Below are positions 32,727 through 43,478 of a stretch of 64,000 nucleotides of DNA, in pieces. Within the stretch, counting starts at the first letter, position 1, and each line of letters opens with the position of its first letter. Source of the DNA: Polynucleobacter rarus (GTDB lineage: Bacteria > Pseudomonadota > Gammaproteobacteria > Burkholderiales > Burkholderiaceae); contig NZ_NTGB01000001.1 of assembly GCF_003072505.1 (NCBI RefSeq), positions 2,669,622 to 2,733,621 of the forward strand, written 5' to 3'. The notes below the pieces were generated by a model, which did not search any database, was not told where the DNA came from, and saw nothing but the letters and a program-made list of their open reading frames with translations. A program made the position numbers and the translations under genes.

Positions 32727-34106
32727 TTATTTTTCAATATGGGCCCTAATTCCATAAAAGTGAACTGGGCCTCGATCTGCGTTATACCCAGGATTTTCTA
32801 TCCTTTGATAATGTGCTGAAAGCGAAAAGCCTTGGTAAAGACTCCAGTTATAAAAAGTTTCAAATATCTGTTCCTTTTTGTAATTTAACTTGCCATCTCC
32901 AATGAACATGGTGATACCACCCTGTTGAAGATAGCCAATTTGTTGAGCAGAAATCCCATTGATTGCACCGCCTATCCCAACCGTATCTTGAGGCCTACCC
33001 CAGTAGGCACCTTTAATAGAAAAACCTCCAGACAAGGAGTTACTGATGTCTGTAAATGCTTGCGTCTCAGTTTGCCCGTCGTTCCAGCTCCATCTCGCAA
33101 AAGCGCCAATATGTTCAGTAATTGCTTGTTCACCATTAATGGCGTAACCCCACTTCGTTTGATAAGCATATCTGGTATTGAAAATATCAGGCGTTGTATT
33201 CGTAGAAATTCCAAAGTTAATTGCATCAGTATAGGTTGACATGAGTCCACGATTTCTAAAAAGTAAAAACCTTATTTTTCCAGGTTGACTATCGATAGCA
33301 TGAGCGTGAGTGATTTCAGCTTGGTCACCATATTGCTGAGTAAGACCATAATCAAGATCTAATTCGTTTGGGGATTTTGGCATGGCTAAGCGTGCAAAGC
33401 GGAAGACCCACTGGGTATCGTGATAATACTCAGTCAGAAGTCCATAAGTATAGCCACGAGAGCTCGCGGCATAATCATAAGCGCCACTTGCCATTAAAGA
33501 CCAATTTAAAAATTGTGTACGCGAATCATGGCTATAAGTGTTTGCATCAAAAAAATCTAATGCTGAAAATGTGCCATAGGTAATTGCGAGGCGACGTTGA
33601 TCTACATTGCCTGCTATTTGGTTGGGCGCGCCTGCAATGTATTCTTGTTCGCCCCCAAAGTTAAACGTTTGACGCAAATACATTCTTGCCATGTAATAGA
33701 TGGGAGGAATGGCTGTCCCCTTTTGAAGTTCGCCGTTACTAAACCCACCTAAGCCGCTTAAATTGGAAAAGGGAATACCTTCGAACATCTCCGGATTGAA
33801 ATAGACTTCACCGCCATTCCAAAGTCTTGCACCTAAAAAAGCAGTTGCTGAAAGGGTATAGCTTTTAGCAATATCACCTTCCGATTTATTAAGAAGACTT
33901 TTAGGACCATAGTAAGGTGAGTCGAAATTATTTTTAAATTGGTTGATGTAGGTGACTTGGCCATGAATACTCCACTGTTCAGGCTCAGCACTTTCCTGAT
34001 TAATATCAGAGGATTGTCCCAAAGCACAAAGAGACAGGCAAGCCAAAAAGAGACCTGTTATGAAGTGGGTAATACCCTTTAGTAGAAAAGAAAATGGAGA
34101 AGACAA
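32727..34106 (-). CDS. OprB-family porin, paralogue 3
   Basis: A 459-residue beta-barrel porin with a signal peptide (cleavage near SLCALGQ, residue 30). It shares WSIHGQVTYINQFKNNF, GGFSNGELQKG and YSHDSRTQFLNW with the other two porins and ends FYGIRAHIEK. A Fur-like box 21-35 bases before the start suggests iron control, as for porin 1. The substrate is unknown. It diverges more from the other two than they do from each other. Confidence 0.88.
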   Translation of the reverse strand: MSSPFSFLLKGITHFITGLFLACLSLCALGQSSDINQESAEPEQWSIHGQVTYINQFKNNFDSPYYGPKSLLNKSEGDIAKSYTLSATAFLGARLWNGGEVYFNPEMFEGIPFSNLSGLGGFSNGELQKGTAIPPIYYMARMYLRQTFNFGGEQEYIAGAPNQIAGNVDQRRLAITYGTFSALDFFDANTYSHDSRTQFLNWSLMASGAYDYAASSRGYTYGLLTEYYHDTQWVFRFARLAMPKSPNELDLDYGLTQQYGDQAEITHAHAIDSQPGKIRFLLFRNRGLMSTYTDAINFGISTNTTPDIFNTRYAYQTKWGYAINGEQAITEHIGAFARWSWNDGQTETQAFTDISNSLSGGFSIKGAYWGRPQDTVGIGGAINGISAQQIGYLQQGGITMFIGDGKLNYKKEQIFETFYNWSLYQGFSLSAHYQRIENPGYNADRGPVHFYGIRAHIEK

Positions 34107-34126
34107 AAAACACCAAATAGGCTAAA

Positions 34127-34141
34127 TGAGAATAATTCTTA
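34127..34141 (-). promoter_or_regulatory. Fur-like box before porin 3
   Basis: TGAGAATAATTCTTA, a 7-1-7 element differing from TGATAATNATTATCA at three of fourteen arm positions. Flanking bases (AAA before, TCTTAAC after) also match the box before porin 1, so the two promoters share about 23 bases of near identity. Confidence 0.6.
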
Positions 34142-34270
34142 TCTTAACAGATTGAAGAATCATTTTAAGTTGGGTCAAATCTGAAAGAAAGTAATTGTAT
34201 GTTGAAAATTGCGATGAAAGAATGAGCGTAAGATAGATTTATTATTTAAAGAAAATGAAGGGGAATCAAG

Positions 34271-34675
34271 TTGCGAAAAAATTTGGGTATTTATCTGATC
34301 TTTCTCATATTGTTAACTACGTTTGACATGATTTGGTTACTTGGGATTGCAAAAAATCTCTATCGTGATGAGATGGGAAGTTTAATGGCTACAGAGCCTA
34401 AACTAATTGCCGGAGTTGCTTTTTATCTAATATATGCATTGGGAGTTTGTAAATTTGTTTTGATTCCTGCCAAATTAAAACAATCTCTAAGTGTTGCGAT
34501 AAAAGATGGGGCTTTATTTGGATTTTTTTGCTATATGACTTATGACCTTACGAATTTAGCAGTAATACAAAATTTCCCTTTCCAAATAACTTTCATTGAT
34601 CTTGCTTGGGGAAGCTTTGTAACGAGCATGTGTGCAGGCATCACTTATTTAATTGAAAGAAAACGCACATGCTAG
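34271..34675 (+). CDS. DUF2177 family membrane protein
   Basis: A 134-residue protein with four hydrophobic helices and the family blocks DMIWLLGIAKNLYR, CYMTYDLTNLAVI and DLAWGSFVTS. Function unknown. Translation starts at TTG (34271), with AAGGGGA about ten bases before it. Confidence 0.8.
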   Translation: MRKNLGIYLIFLILLTTFDMIWLLGIAKNLYRDEMGSLMATEPKLIAGVAFYLIYALGVCKFVLIPAKLKQSLSVAIKDGALFGFFCYMTYDLTNLAVIQNFPFQITFIDLAWGSFVTSMCAGITYLIERKRTC

Positions 34676-34811
34676 GGTTTCTCATGATGCTACAAAATTA
34701 GAAATCAGAAACAATAGAATAATTACAAAAAAATGAAGAAATGCATTCAATCATCGATTGTTTAAAGGTGACTAATGATTTCTATTCGAGATAAATTTGG
34801 AGGAGTCTTAG

Positions 34812-35102
34812 ATGGCAAAAGTCTATTGGGTAAGTGTATATAAATCTGTTTCAGATTTAGAGGCTTTAGCAGCTTATGCAAAATTAGCTACTGAAGCAAT
34901 GACGGCGCATGGGGGTGTTTTTATCGCTAGGGGAAACCCAGTGCAAATCATTGAGTCGGGCCTACAAGAACGAGTTGTTTTGATTGAATTCGAAAGTCTT
35001 GAAAAAGCAATGACAGCGTATCACAGCGATGGATATCAAGCAGCTTTGAAAGCACTTGGCAATACCGCTGTACGAGATATTCGAATAGTAGAGGCAGGAT
35101 AA
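34812..35102 (+). CDS. DUF1330 family protein
   Basis: A 96-residue cytoplasmic protein with the dimeric ferredoxin-like pattern of DUF1330: YWVSVYKSVSDLEALAAYAK, GGVFIARGNPVQIIESG and VLIEFESLEKAMTAYHSDGY. Its function is not established; relatives sit near catabolic genes. GGAGG lies nine bases before the ATG. The binding-protein gene follows after 36 bases and may share its promoter. Confidence 0.85.
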   Translation: MAKVYWVSVYKSVSDLEALAAYAKLATEAMTAHGGVFIARGNPVQIIESGLQERVVLIEFESLEKAMTAYHSDGYQAALKALGNTAVRDIRIVEAG

Positions 35103-35138
35103 ATTCACCTAGATCATTTAAAAACTAGAGGGCGACAA

Positions 35139-36359
35139 ATGAAAAAAGTTATTCACCTAATTTCTATAATAGCAACCCTATTCTTTCTGCAAGCTGCTTT
35201 TTCTCAAGAGTCAAAAGTTCCAAGTGGAGCAGTTCGTGTTGGAGTACTGAATGATCAGTCTGGTGTTTATTCTGGAATGGGTGGACTTGGTAGTGTCGTT
35301 GCTGCCAAAATGGCCATTGAGGATTTTGGTGGCTCGGTATTAGGGGTACCCATCGAATTGATTTCTGCAGACCACCAGAACAAAACGGACATTGGTTCAA
35401 CCATCGCTAGAGAATGGTATGACGTAAAAAAAGTCGACGTCATTTTAGATTTGGCTGCGAGTAATGTTGGCTTGGCGGTCATGGGCATTGCAAAACAAAA
35501 AAATAAAATAGTGATTAATACCGGATCTGGCTCAAGCCGAATTACCAATGAAGAATGTAATGATCGAACAGCCCATTGGGTCTATAACACTTATGCTTTG
35601 GCGCACGGTACTGGCCAAGCTGTGCTTGAACAAGGGGGCGATAGTTGGTACTTTATTACCGCGGATTATGCTTTTGGTCACTCATTAGAAAAAGATACCA
35701 CAGACGTTATTAAAGCCGCTGGTGGAAAAATATTGGGCTCCATCAAACACCCACTGAATGCTTCTGACTTTAGCTCGTTTTTATTGCAGGCACAAGCCTC
35801 TGGCGCAAAGGTTATAGGTCTTGCTAATGCTGGAACGGATGCGGTCAATGCAATTAAAGGGGCTAAAGAATTTGGATTGTTAAAAAACAAGAAACAACAA
35901 ATTGTTGGCTTAACAACCTATGTCACCGATGTTTATGGACTTGGGGTAGAGACGGCCCAAGGGATTCAATTAACTGAGGCGTTTTACTGGGATATGAATA
36001 GTGAGACTCGTGCATGGTCGCAAAGATTTTTTGATCGCCATAAGCGGATGCCATCCATGATTCAAGCTGGTACTTATTCAGGGGTCATGCATTATTTGAA
36101 AGCAGTTAAAGCTGCAGGAACATCTGAAGCTGGTCCTGTTATGGCAAAAATGAAGTCAATGCCCATTAATGATTTTTACGCAAAAAATGGTGTGCTTCGC
36201 GAAGATGGTCTGATGGTGCATGATATGTATTTATTTCAGGTAAAAACTCCCGAGCAAAGTAAAAGTCCGTGGGATTTATATACGCTTAAACAAACCATAC
36301 CAGGTAGCCAAGCGTTTGCTTCCTTAGCCGAGAGTAAGTGTCCCCTCATTAAGAGGTGA
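35139..36359 (+). CDS. Branched-chain-amino-acid-type ABC substrate-binding protein
   Basis: A 406-residue periplasmic receptor of the Leu/Ile/Val-binding fold (Peripla_BP_6). The signal peptide ends near LQAAFSQ (residue 22). Family features are VRVGVLNDQSGVYSGMGG, VLGVPIELISADHQNK and DSWYFITADYAFGHSLEKD. Relatives bind amino acids, aromatic acids or amides. No LivHMGF permease genes are adjacent, so it either works with a transporter elsewhere or is a sensor. Confidence 0.87.
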   Translation: MKKVIHLISIIATLFFLQAAFSQESKVPSGAVRVGVLNDQSGVYSGMGGLGSVVAAKMAIEDFGGSVLGVPIELISADHQNKTDIGSTIAREWYDVKKVDVILDLAASNVGLAVMGIAKQKNKIVINTGSGSSRITNEECNDRTAHWVYNTYALAHGTGQAVLEQGGDSWYFITADYAFGHSLEKDTTDVIKAAGGKILGSIKHPLNASDFSSFLLQAQASGAKVIGLANAGTDAVNAIKGAKEFGLLKNKKQQIVGLTTYVTDVYGLGVETAQGIQLTEAFYWDMNSETRAWSQRFFDRHKRMPSMIQAGTYSGVMHYLKAVKAAGTSEAGPVMAKMKSMPINDFYAKNGVLREDGLMVHDMYLFQVKTPEQSKSPWDLYTLKQTIPGSQAFASLAESKCPLIKR

Positions 36360-36411
36360 AATCTTAGTATTCAACTAAAGAACTTCAATCGAGTACAGGT
36401 TTAAGAAGTTT

Positions 36412-36984
36412 TTATTCAACCATGTTTCGTAGATGAAGTTCTAACTTTTCTAGAAAGAGTTGTTGACCTTGACTTACTTTTTTAGACCAATCTTGACCTG
36501 AGGACTCATTGGCTTCATCAGAAATGAATTTGTAAGATAACCAGTTGATTTGATGTTCATGGGCTACGGCGGCAATTGCAAAAAGTTCCATGTCCACGAC
36601 ATCAACACCATTTTGAATTAGCCAATCATCGCGTTGTGTTACAAAACTGTCCCCTGTCCCACAAACATGGCCCTCTAAAAGGGATTGATGTTGATTGGGC
36701 TTTCTGGAAAATGGCACAGATCCTCTAGGAGCTAAAGGTTCGGCAACCATATCTCGCTGAACGACAGTTCCTATTGGTATAAGACCTGAGAGGGTAGATG
36801 TAATTTTTCCAACGGTACCGTAATTAATAATTAAGCTGGGTTGGTATTCTAAGATGGCTTTAAATGTTGCAATGGAAGCATTCACTTTACCAATTCCAGA
36901 ATAGATGACTGGGATATGAGAAGATAAGAGACTACTATCGAATTCGTCTTCAAGAGCAACAATTACCACTAAAGAGTTTTTCAT
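36412..36984 (-). CDS. MTAN-like nucleosidase
   Basis: A 190-residue nucleoside phosphorylase-fold protein. VVIVALEDEFDSSL, YSGIGKVNASIATFKAIL, INYGTVGKI and the catalytic VVDMELFAIAAVA and KFISDEANES segments match methylthioadenosine/S-adenosylhomocysteine nucleosidase relatives, slightly shorter than E. coli Pfs. These release adenine. Five bases separate its start codon from that of apt on the other strand, pairing adenine release with adenine salvage. No ribosome site is visible before the start. Confidence 0.83.
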   Translation of the reverse strand: MKNSLVVIVALEDEFDSSLLSSHIPVIYSGIGKVNASIATFKAILEYQPSLIINYGTVGKITSTLSGLIPIGTVVQRDMVAEPLAPRGSVPFSRKPNQHQSLLEGHVCGTGDSFVTQRDDWLIQNGVDVVDMELFAIAAVAHEHQINWLSYKFISDEANESSGQDWSKKVSQGQQLFLEKLELHLRNMVE

Positions 36985-36989
36985 ATTTT

Positions 36990-37508
36990 ATGAATTTATT
37001 AGATTATTTACCGACAGTTCCTGACTTTCCAAGACCAGGAATTATGTTCAAAGATATTTCCCCGCTACTGGCCAATCAAAGGGCATTTCATTTTGCAATA
37101 GATCAATTGTATGATCTTAGCCATCATTATGACTTTGATTATGTTCTAGGAATAGAGTCAAGAGGTTTTATCTTTGCCACCGCAATTGCTCAAGTTTCAC
37201 GCAAAGGATTGGTCTTGGCAAGAAAGCCTAATAAGTTACCTAAAAAAGTATATGTAGAGAGCTATGGCTTAGAGTACGGATCTGATACATTGGAAATACA
37301 ACAAGATATATTACCTAGTGATGCCAAGGTATTGTTAATTGATGATGTACTTGCTACTGGAGGAACACTTTTGGCTGCTGCGAAGCTAGTAAAACAAACT
37401 GGCGCAACGGTTGCTGGCAGCCTAGTTTTACTAGAAATAACAGAGCTAATGGGTGGCGAAAAACTCACGAAAGCAAATATTCAATCTATGGCATTAATCC
37501 AAATTTAA
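36990..37508 (+). CDS. apt: Adenine phosphoribosyltransferase
   Basis: A 172-residue enzyme converting adenine and PRPP to AMP. Standard features: PDFPRPGIMFKDISPLL at the N-terminus, YVLGIESRGFIFATAIA, and the PRPP-binding VLLIDDVLATGGT. Length is normal. The upstream sequence is the nucleosidase's own coding start, so any promoter must lie inside that gene, and no good ribosome site is seen (AAAGAG is 13 bases away). Confidence 0.95.
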   Translation: MNLLDYLPTVPDFPRPGIMFKDISPLLANQRAFHFAIDQLYDLSHHYDFDYVLGIESRGFIFATAIAQVSRKGLVLARKPNKLPKKVYVESYGLEYGSDTLEIQQDILPSDAKVLLIDDVLATGGTLLAAAKLVKQTGATVAGSLVLLEITELMGGEKLTKANIQSMALIQI

Positions 37509-37563
37509 GCAGCAAATAATAAAGTCCTTGCTAAAAAAATGTACCAACACCATAGATTAAAAA

Positions 37564-39726
<2,163 letters not shown>

Positions 39727-39743
39727 TTAAAAAAATGAATGTA

Positions 39744-39763
39744 AATCATCATAAATGATGATT
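39744..39763. promoter_or_regulatory. Perfect palindrome upstream of katG
   Basis: Nine-base arms AATCATCAT and ATGATGATT around AA, 27 to 46 bases before the katG start. The position suits an operator for a Fur/PerR-type or other regulator. It is not a typical OxyR site, and no T run supports a terminator. Confidence 0.5.
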
Positions 39764-39987
39764 AAGAGAATTAAAGCCTTCGTCCTTGAGTGAATCTGAC
39801 TAAAAATATGACTAAGGTAATGACTAGAAAAATGTGAATAAAACAACTTAAGGTATTGGAGGAAATAATACCTACCAACTAAAGAAAAAATATTAGTAGC
39901 GCATTCGAATCAAATATTTCATTTCTTAATAGTACACGTAAATATGTTGTTTTTAATGTTTATTTTAGTTTTAACTTACTTTATTCA

Positions 39988-40704
39988 TTAGTCAGCTATT
40001 CTTTCTGGAAGGAGACGTTGATACTCTTTTTTTACCACTTGATAGCATTCGCATGCTCTACTCTCTAATCCAAGACGATCTAAAATCGTGACATGACCGC
40101 GAGAGTACTTAATAAATCCAGCACTCTGGATTTTCAAAGCAGCCTCGGTTATCCCTTCTCTACGAACACCTAATAATCTCGCTATCAGTTCTTGTGTCAT
40201 AAAAAGTTGATTATCTGGTAATCGATCTAAATTGATCAGTAATAGTCGGCAAAGCTGTTGTTCTAATAGATGGTGTCGATTGCAAACGGCTGTTTGTGTG
40301 ATTTGAGTAATTAAAGCCTGAGTAAAACGCAAAAACAAATGCATCAGTTCTACCGAATAATTAAACTCTTCTAATAAAACCTTGGCTTTAATACGATAAC
40401 CGTAACCGGCACTTTTGACTATACAGGAACTGCGAGTTGTGCCCCCACCCATAAAAATGGATATGCCAACGAGACCTTCATTCCCGACAGCCGCTACTTC
40501 AGCAGAAGAACCATTTTCTAGCTCATGTAATATTGAAACAATCGCAGTGGATGGAAAGTAAGCGAAACTCAACTTCATTCCAGGTTCAATCATTGACATA
40601 CCTAGAGGCATTTCGACTTTTTCTACATTCGGAAGAAGTCTATCCCATTCATGATTCGGGATGCAATTGAACAGATGGTTCTGGACTTTTATTGAGGTTG
40701 TCAT
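39988..40704 (-). CDS. Crp/Fnr-family transcription regulator
   Basis: A 238-residue regulator with an N-terminal cyclic-nucleotide-like beta barrel (about 20-120) and a C-terminal winged helix (about 160-225), where RHHLLEQQLCRLLLINLDRL leads into MTQELIARLLGVRREGITEA. It lacks the N-terminal Cys cluster of Fnr, so it is not an iron-sulfur oxygen sensor. This short-barrel subgroup is common in betaproteobacteria, with unknown ligands. It lies upstream of katG on the same strand, but 270 bases apart, so co-regulation is only possible. Confidence 0.85.
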   Translation of the reverse strand: MTTSIKVQNHLFNCIPNHEWDRLLPNVEKVEMPLGMSMIEPGMKLSFAYFPSTAIVSILHELENGSSAEVAAVGNEGLVGISIFMGGGTTRSSCIVKSAGYGYRIKAKVLLEEFNYSVELMHLFLRFTQALITQITQTAVCNRHHLLEQQLCRLLLINLDRLPDNQLFMTQELIARLLGVRREGITEAALKIQSAGFIKYSRGHVTILDRLGLESRACECYQVVKKEYQRLLPERIAD

Positions 40705-41018
40705 TTTTATAATTCCATTTATATAGACCAGCAGATACGTAGATAACTTTTATCCTTTATTCAGTATGTACCCTCACGAACATTAAAAGGTAAAAGATGA
40801 TTTCAAAGCTTGAAGTTAATCAGTACTGGAGTTGATGAACAGTTCTCTAAAACTAAGGAATCTTCCTTAGGAAGAAAAATATCCGTGTCCTAATTAAAAA
40901 GATGCGAGAACTTAAAGGAGCTTTATGGCTAATAAAACATTAAATAGGTAAAACTAAAGCGATTGCTTTGAACTAAAATTGCAACTTTAAAGCAACTACA
41001 TGAAAACAGTCGAAACCT
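40705..41018. other. Intergenic region with mini-ORF
   Basis: No full gene. ATGGCTAATAAAACATTAAA (40925-40944) begins an eight-codon frame (MANKTLNR, stop at 40951) with a perfect AAGGAG upstream. It could be the relic start of a lost gene or a leader peptide. Confidence 0.4.
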
Positions 41019-41984
41019 TCAACCAATTTTCATCTGCTTCAACACTAATTTACCTAAGATTCCGTAGGGATTGGCTAAGGTTTCTGGCATTTCGAAATGG
41101 TTATATTGTTGTCCAATTACAAGCTCTGCCGATTTCCCAGCTTCCTTAACTGCTTTAACAAAGTCGCGACTTTGTCTTTGAAATTCTGGAGTTTCGAGAC
41201 TACCATGAGCGACAATAATCGGCGTATTTAAATATTCTAGGCGCCGCTGTGAACTGAGCGCACTTTCAACACTATCTGTGAATTTCACATAAGAGCTTCT
41301 TGCTGATAAACGAACAGGCTTTAAGTCATACATGCCACTACACAAAACTCCACCCTTAAGGATATTCATCGGCAGTCCATAGTCTTTTTGCCAATCGGTA
41401 GTTAGTGCAACTCCGGCTAAATGAGATCCAGAAGAGTGGCTTGAAATGAAAATTTTATTGGGATCACCATTAAAACTGGCCGCATTTTTATAAACCCAAG
41501 CAACCACACTGCGGACTTGTTCAGCCATGGGCATTAAGTCACCATTGGATTGAATGACATTAATGAAATCTGGCACAACATAATGCGCTCCAGCGTTTAC
41601 AAAAATCTCAGCATTGTAAGCAAAGTCCTTTGCTAAACCTGATCGCCAAGCTCCACCGTGGATGAAAATATTAATTGGTGCTTTGGCTTGATTGCATTGA
41701 AAAACATCTAACGTCTCGATGGGTGTTGGACCGTAGGAAAAGGTTTTTGGATTTCCTAAGCGCGAGCGAGTGAGTTCACTATTAAATGCATAGCGTTTGA
41801 TGACTTGTTGAATATTTGGCGCGTAAACACTCTGGTCATAAGCAGAGTCTAAATCTGCTTGATCCATTTTCATCCAAACAAGTGGGCCTTTTTCTTTGGT
41901 TTGACTTGGCTTAATCTCTTGACCAAAAGCAGAAGATATAAAGCCAGAGCCCATGGTTAAAAGAAGTTTTCGTTTAGTGTTCAT
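41019..41984 (-). CDS. Exported alpha/beta hydrolase (esterase, kynurenine-formamidase-like)
   Basis: A 321-residue hydrolase. Oxyanion motif HGGAWRSG, nucleophile elbow SSHSSGSHLAG, Asp/His region in VAHGSLETPEFQ and YNHFEMPE. The pattern fits the hormone-sensitive-lipase/kynurenine formamidase group. The N-terminus (MNTKRKLLLTMGSGFISSAFGQ) is a signal peptide; ATG at 41984 is used because GGGGG lies just before it and the longer upstream frame adds an unlikely extension. It heads the catabolic-looking group at 41-49 kb, divergent from the hydroxy-acid dehydrogenase. Confidence 0.82.
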   Translation of the reverse strand: MNTKRKLLLTMGSGFISSAFGQEIKPSQTKEKGPLVWMKMDQADLDSAYDQSVYAPNIQQVIKRYAFNSELTRSRLGNPKTFSYGPTPIETLDVFQCNQAKAPINIFIHGGAWRSGLAKDFAYNAEIFVNAGAHYVVPDFINVIQSNGDLMPMAEQVRSVVAWVYKNAASFNGDPNKIFISSHSSGSHLAGVALTTDWQKDYGLPMNILKGGVLCSGMYDLKPVRLSARSSYVKFTDSVESALSSQRRLEYLNTPIIVAHGSLETPEFQRQSRDFVKAVKEAGKSAELVIGQQYNHFEMPETLANPYGILGKLVLKQMKIG

Positions 41985-42172
41985 CATGCCCCCAAGTAAT
42001 GGTCCATTATGAATTAAGTTGCGGAAAAAATAAAGGAAGGAAAGAAGATAGAACTCCCTCAAATTAGTTAATCAAACACAATCAAGAAGAAAAAAATGAC
42101 AAGGGTTTTCCTTATTGGAGACCAGAAAAGAGTATGCAATACTATTGAAAATAAAAGTAAAAAAGGAGATAT

Positions 42173-43444
42173 ATGAGTCATCAAGATGATTTAAATGATC
42201 AACGCAGACAATTTTTAAATTGGCTTGCCGCAAGTCCATTATTTGCTCTTGGCCTTGGACAAGAGTCGATTGCTCAAGAAAGTAAGGAATTAATAAGAAA
42301 CTTTTCTAAGCGACCCGATCCGATGTTTTGGACGCCAACGACTCCCTTGGACTTAATTGCAAGTCCCAAGGATGCAATTAATGTTTTTGATTTTGAACCC
42401 GTGGCATTTACAAAAGTGCCTCCTGCGCATTTTGGATATATGGCAGCTGGAATTGATGATGAAATAACCTTAAGGGCAAATCGATCCGCATTTTTGAAGT
42501 ATCAATTACGTCCACGACGCTTACGTGATGTTAGTAAAATTGATACTTCAGTCAATTTATTTGGTACCAAATGGAAAACCCCAATCATCATCGCACCGAC
42601 TGGAGGTAATAAAGCATATGATCCGGAAGGTGAAATTGCTGTTGCTAGGGCTGCTAGAGCGGGTGGTTTTTTAAATGTACTCTCTAACGCGGGTGCTTCT
42701 TCGATTGAAGATGTGATTGCAGCAAGGCAGGGTGAAGTATGGTTCCAGCTTTACGCAACTTCAAGTGTTGAGGTAGCTAAACAAGTCATTCGTCGTGTAG
42801 AAAGAGCAGGTGCACCAGTTTTAGAAATTACTGTGGACAGAAATGGTGGTCGTAATCAAGAAACCTTTTTTAGACTTAAAAAGTTAGACCCTCGAAACTG
42901 TGCTGGTTGCCACGTTCACGGCATTGGAAGCGCGCAAGAGCGACCAAATTATGACGGTATTGATTTGTCCGGCGTTAAAAGTATGCAGTCGTCCAATATG
43001 ACATGGGACTTTATTAAGCAAGTTCGTGACACCACTAAGATGAAAATTATCTTAAAGGGGATTCTGACTGAAGAGGACGCTACATTATGCTTAAAGTATG
43101 GTGTGGACGGTATTCACGTATCCAACCATGGTGGACGTAGTGAAGATGGTGGTCGCGGCTCAATTGAGTGTTTACCAGAAGTGACAAAAGTTGCAAAAGG
43201 AAAAGTTCCCATTTTATTTGATAGTGGCGTAAGACGCGGCTCTGATATCTTTAAAGCACTAGCCTTAGGAGCCAGTGCAGTTTGTGTCGGTCGTCCATAT
43301 TTGTGGGGCTTAGGTGCCTTCGGTCAGCCCGGCGTTGAAAAAGTGATGGATATACTGAAAACGGAATTTACAGGAGTTATGCAGCAAATGGGTGCCCCAA
43401 GTATTGCGGATATTCACCCATCGATGGTAATTAAAGAATCCTAA
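42173..43444 (+). CDS. Tat-signal FMN-dependent alpha-hydroxy-acid dehydrogenase with CXXCH motif
   Basis: A 423-residue member of the lactate/mandelate dehydrogenase family, oxidising an alpha-hydroxy acid to the keto acid. FMN-barrel features: PIIIAPTGGNKAYDPEGEIA, FQLYATSS, the active Lys in ILKGIL, catalytic SNHGGR and the phosphate site FDSGVRRGSD and VGRPYLWG. Two things are odd. The N-terminus has RRQFLNW (Arg11-Arg12) and a hydrophobic stretch like a Tat signal. An insert after residue 240 contains CAGCH (Cys243, Cys246, His247), a possible c-type haem site. Typical family members are cytoplasmic or membrane-bound without haem c. Confidence 0.88.
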   Translation: MSHQDDLNDQRRQFLNWLAASPLFALGLGQESIAQESKELIRNFSKRPDPMFWTPTTPLDLIASPKDAINVFDFEPVAFTKVPPAHFGYMAAGIDDEITLRANRSAFLKYQLRPRRLRDVSKIDTSVNLFGTKWKTPIIIAPTGGNKAYDPEGEIAVARAARAGGFLNVLSNAGASSIEDVIAARQGEVWFQLYATSSVEVAKQVIRRVERAGAPVLEITVDRNGGRNQETFFRLKKLDPRNCAGCHVHGIGSAQERPNYDGIDLSGVKSMQSSNMTWDFIKQVRDTTKMKIILKGILTEEDATLCLKYGVDGIHVSNHGGRSEDGGRGSIECLPEVTKVAKGKVPILFDSGVRRGSDIFKALALGASAVCVGRPYLWGLGAFGQPGVEKVMDILKTEFTGVMQQMGAPSIADIHPSMVIKES

Positions 43445-43451
43445 ATGAGTC

Positions 43452-43478
43452 AGGACTGAACTCGCACAGTTCAGTCCT
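43452..43478. terminator. Convergent terminator, 11-base stem
   Basis: Perfect arms AGGACTGAACT and AGTTCAGTCCT with loop CGCAC, between the hydroxy-acid dehydrogenase (+) and Bug receptor 2 (-). No T run follows in either direction, so it may need Rho. Confidence 0.7.

Noticed and set aside
40925..40951. Eight-codon ORF with a perfect ribosome site
   Set aside because: Too short to call as a gene; noted only as a possible relic or leader in the intergenic entry.
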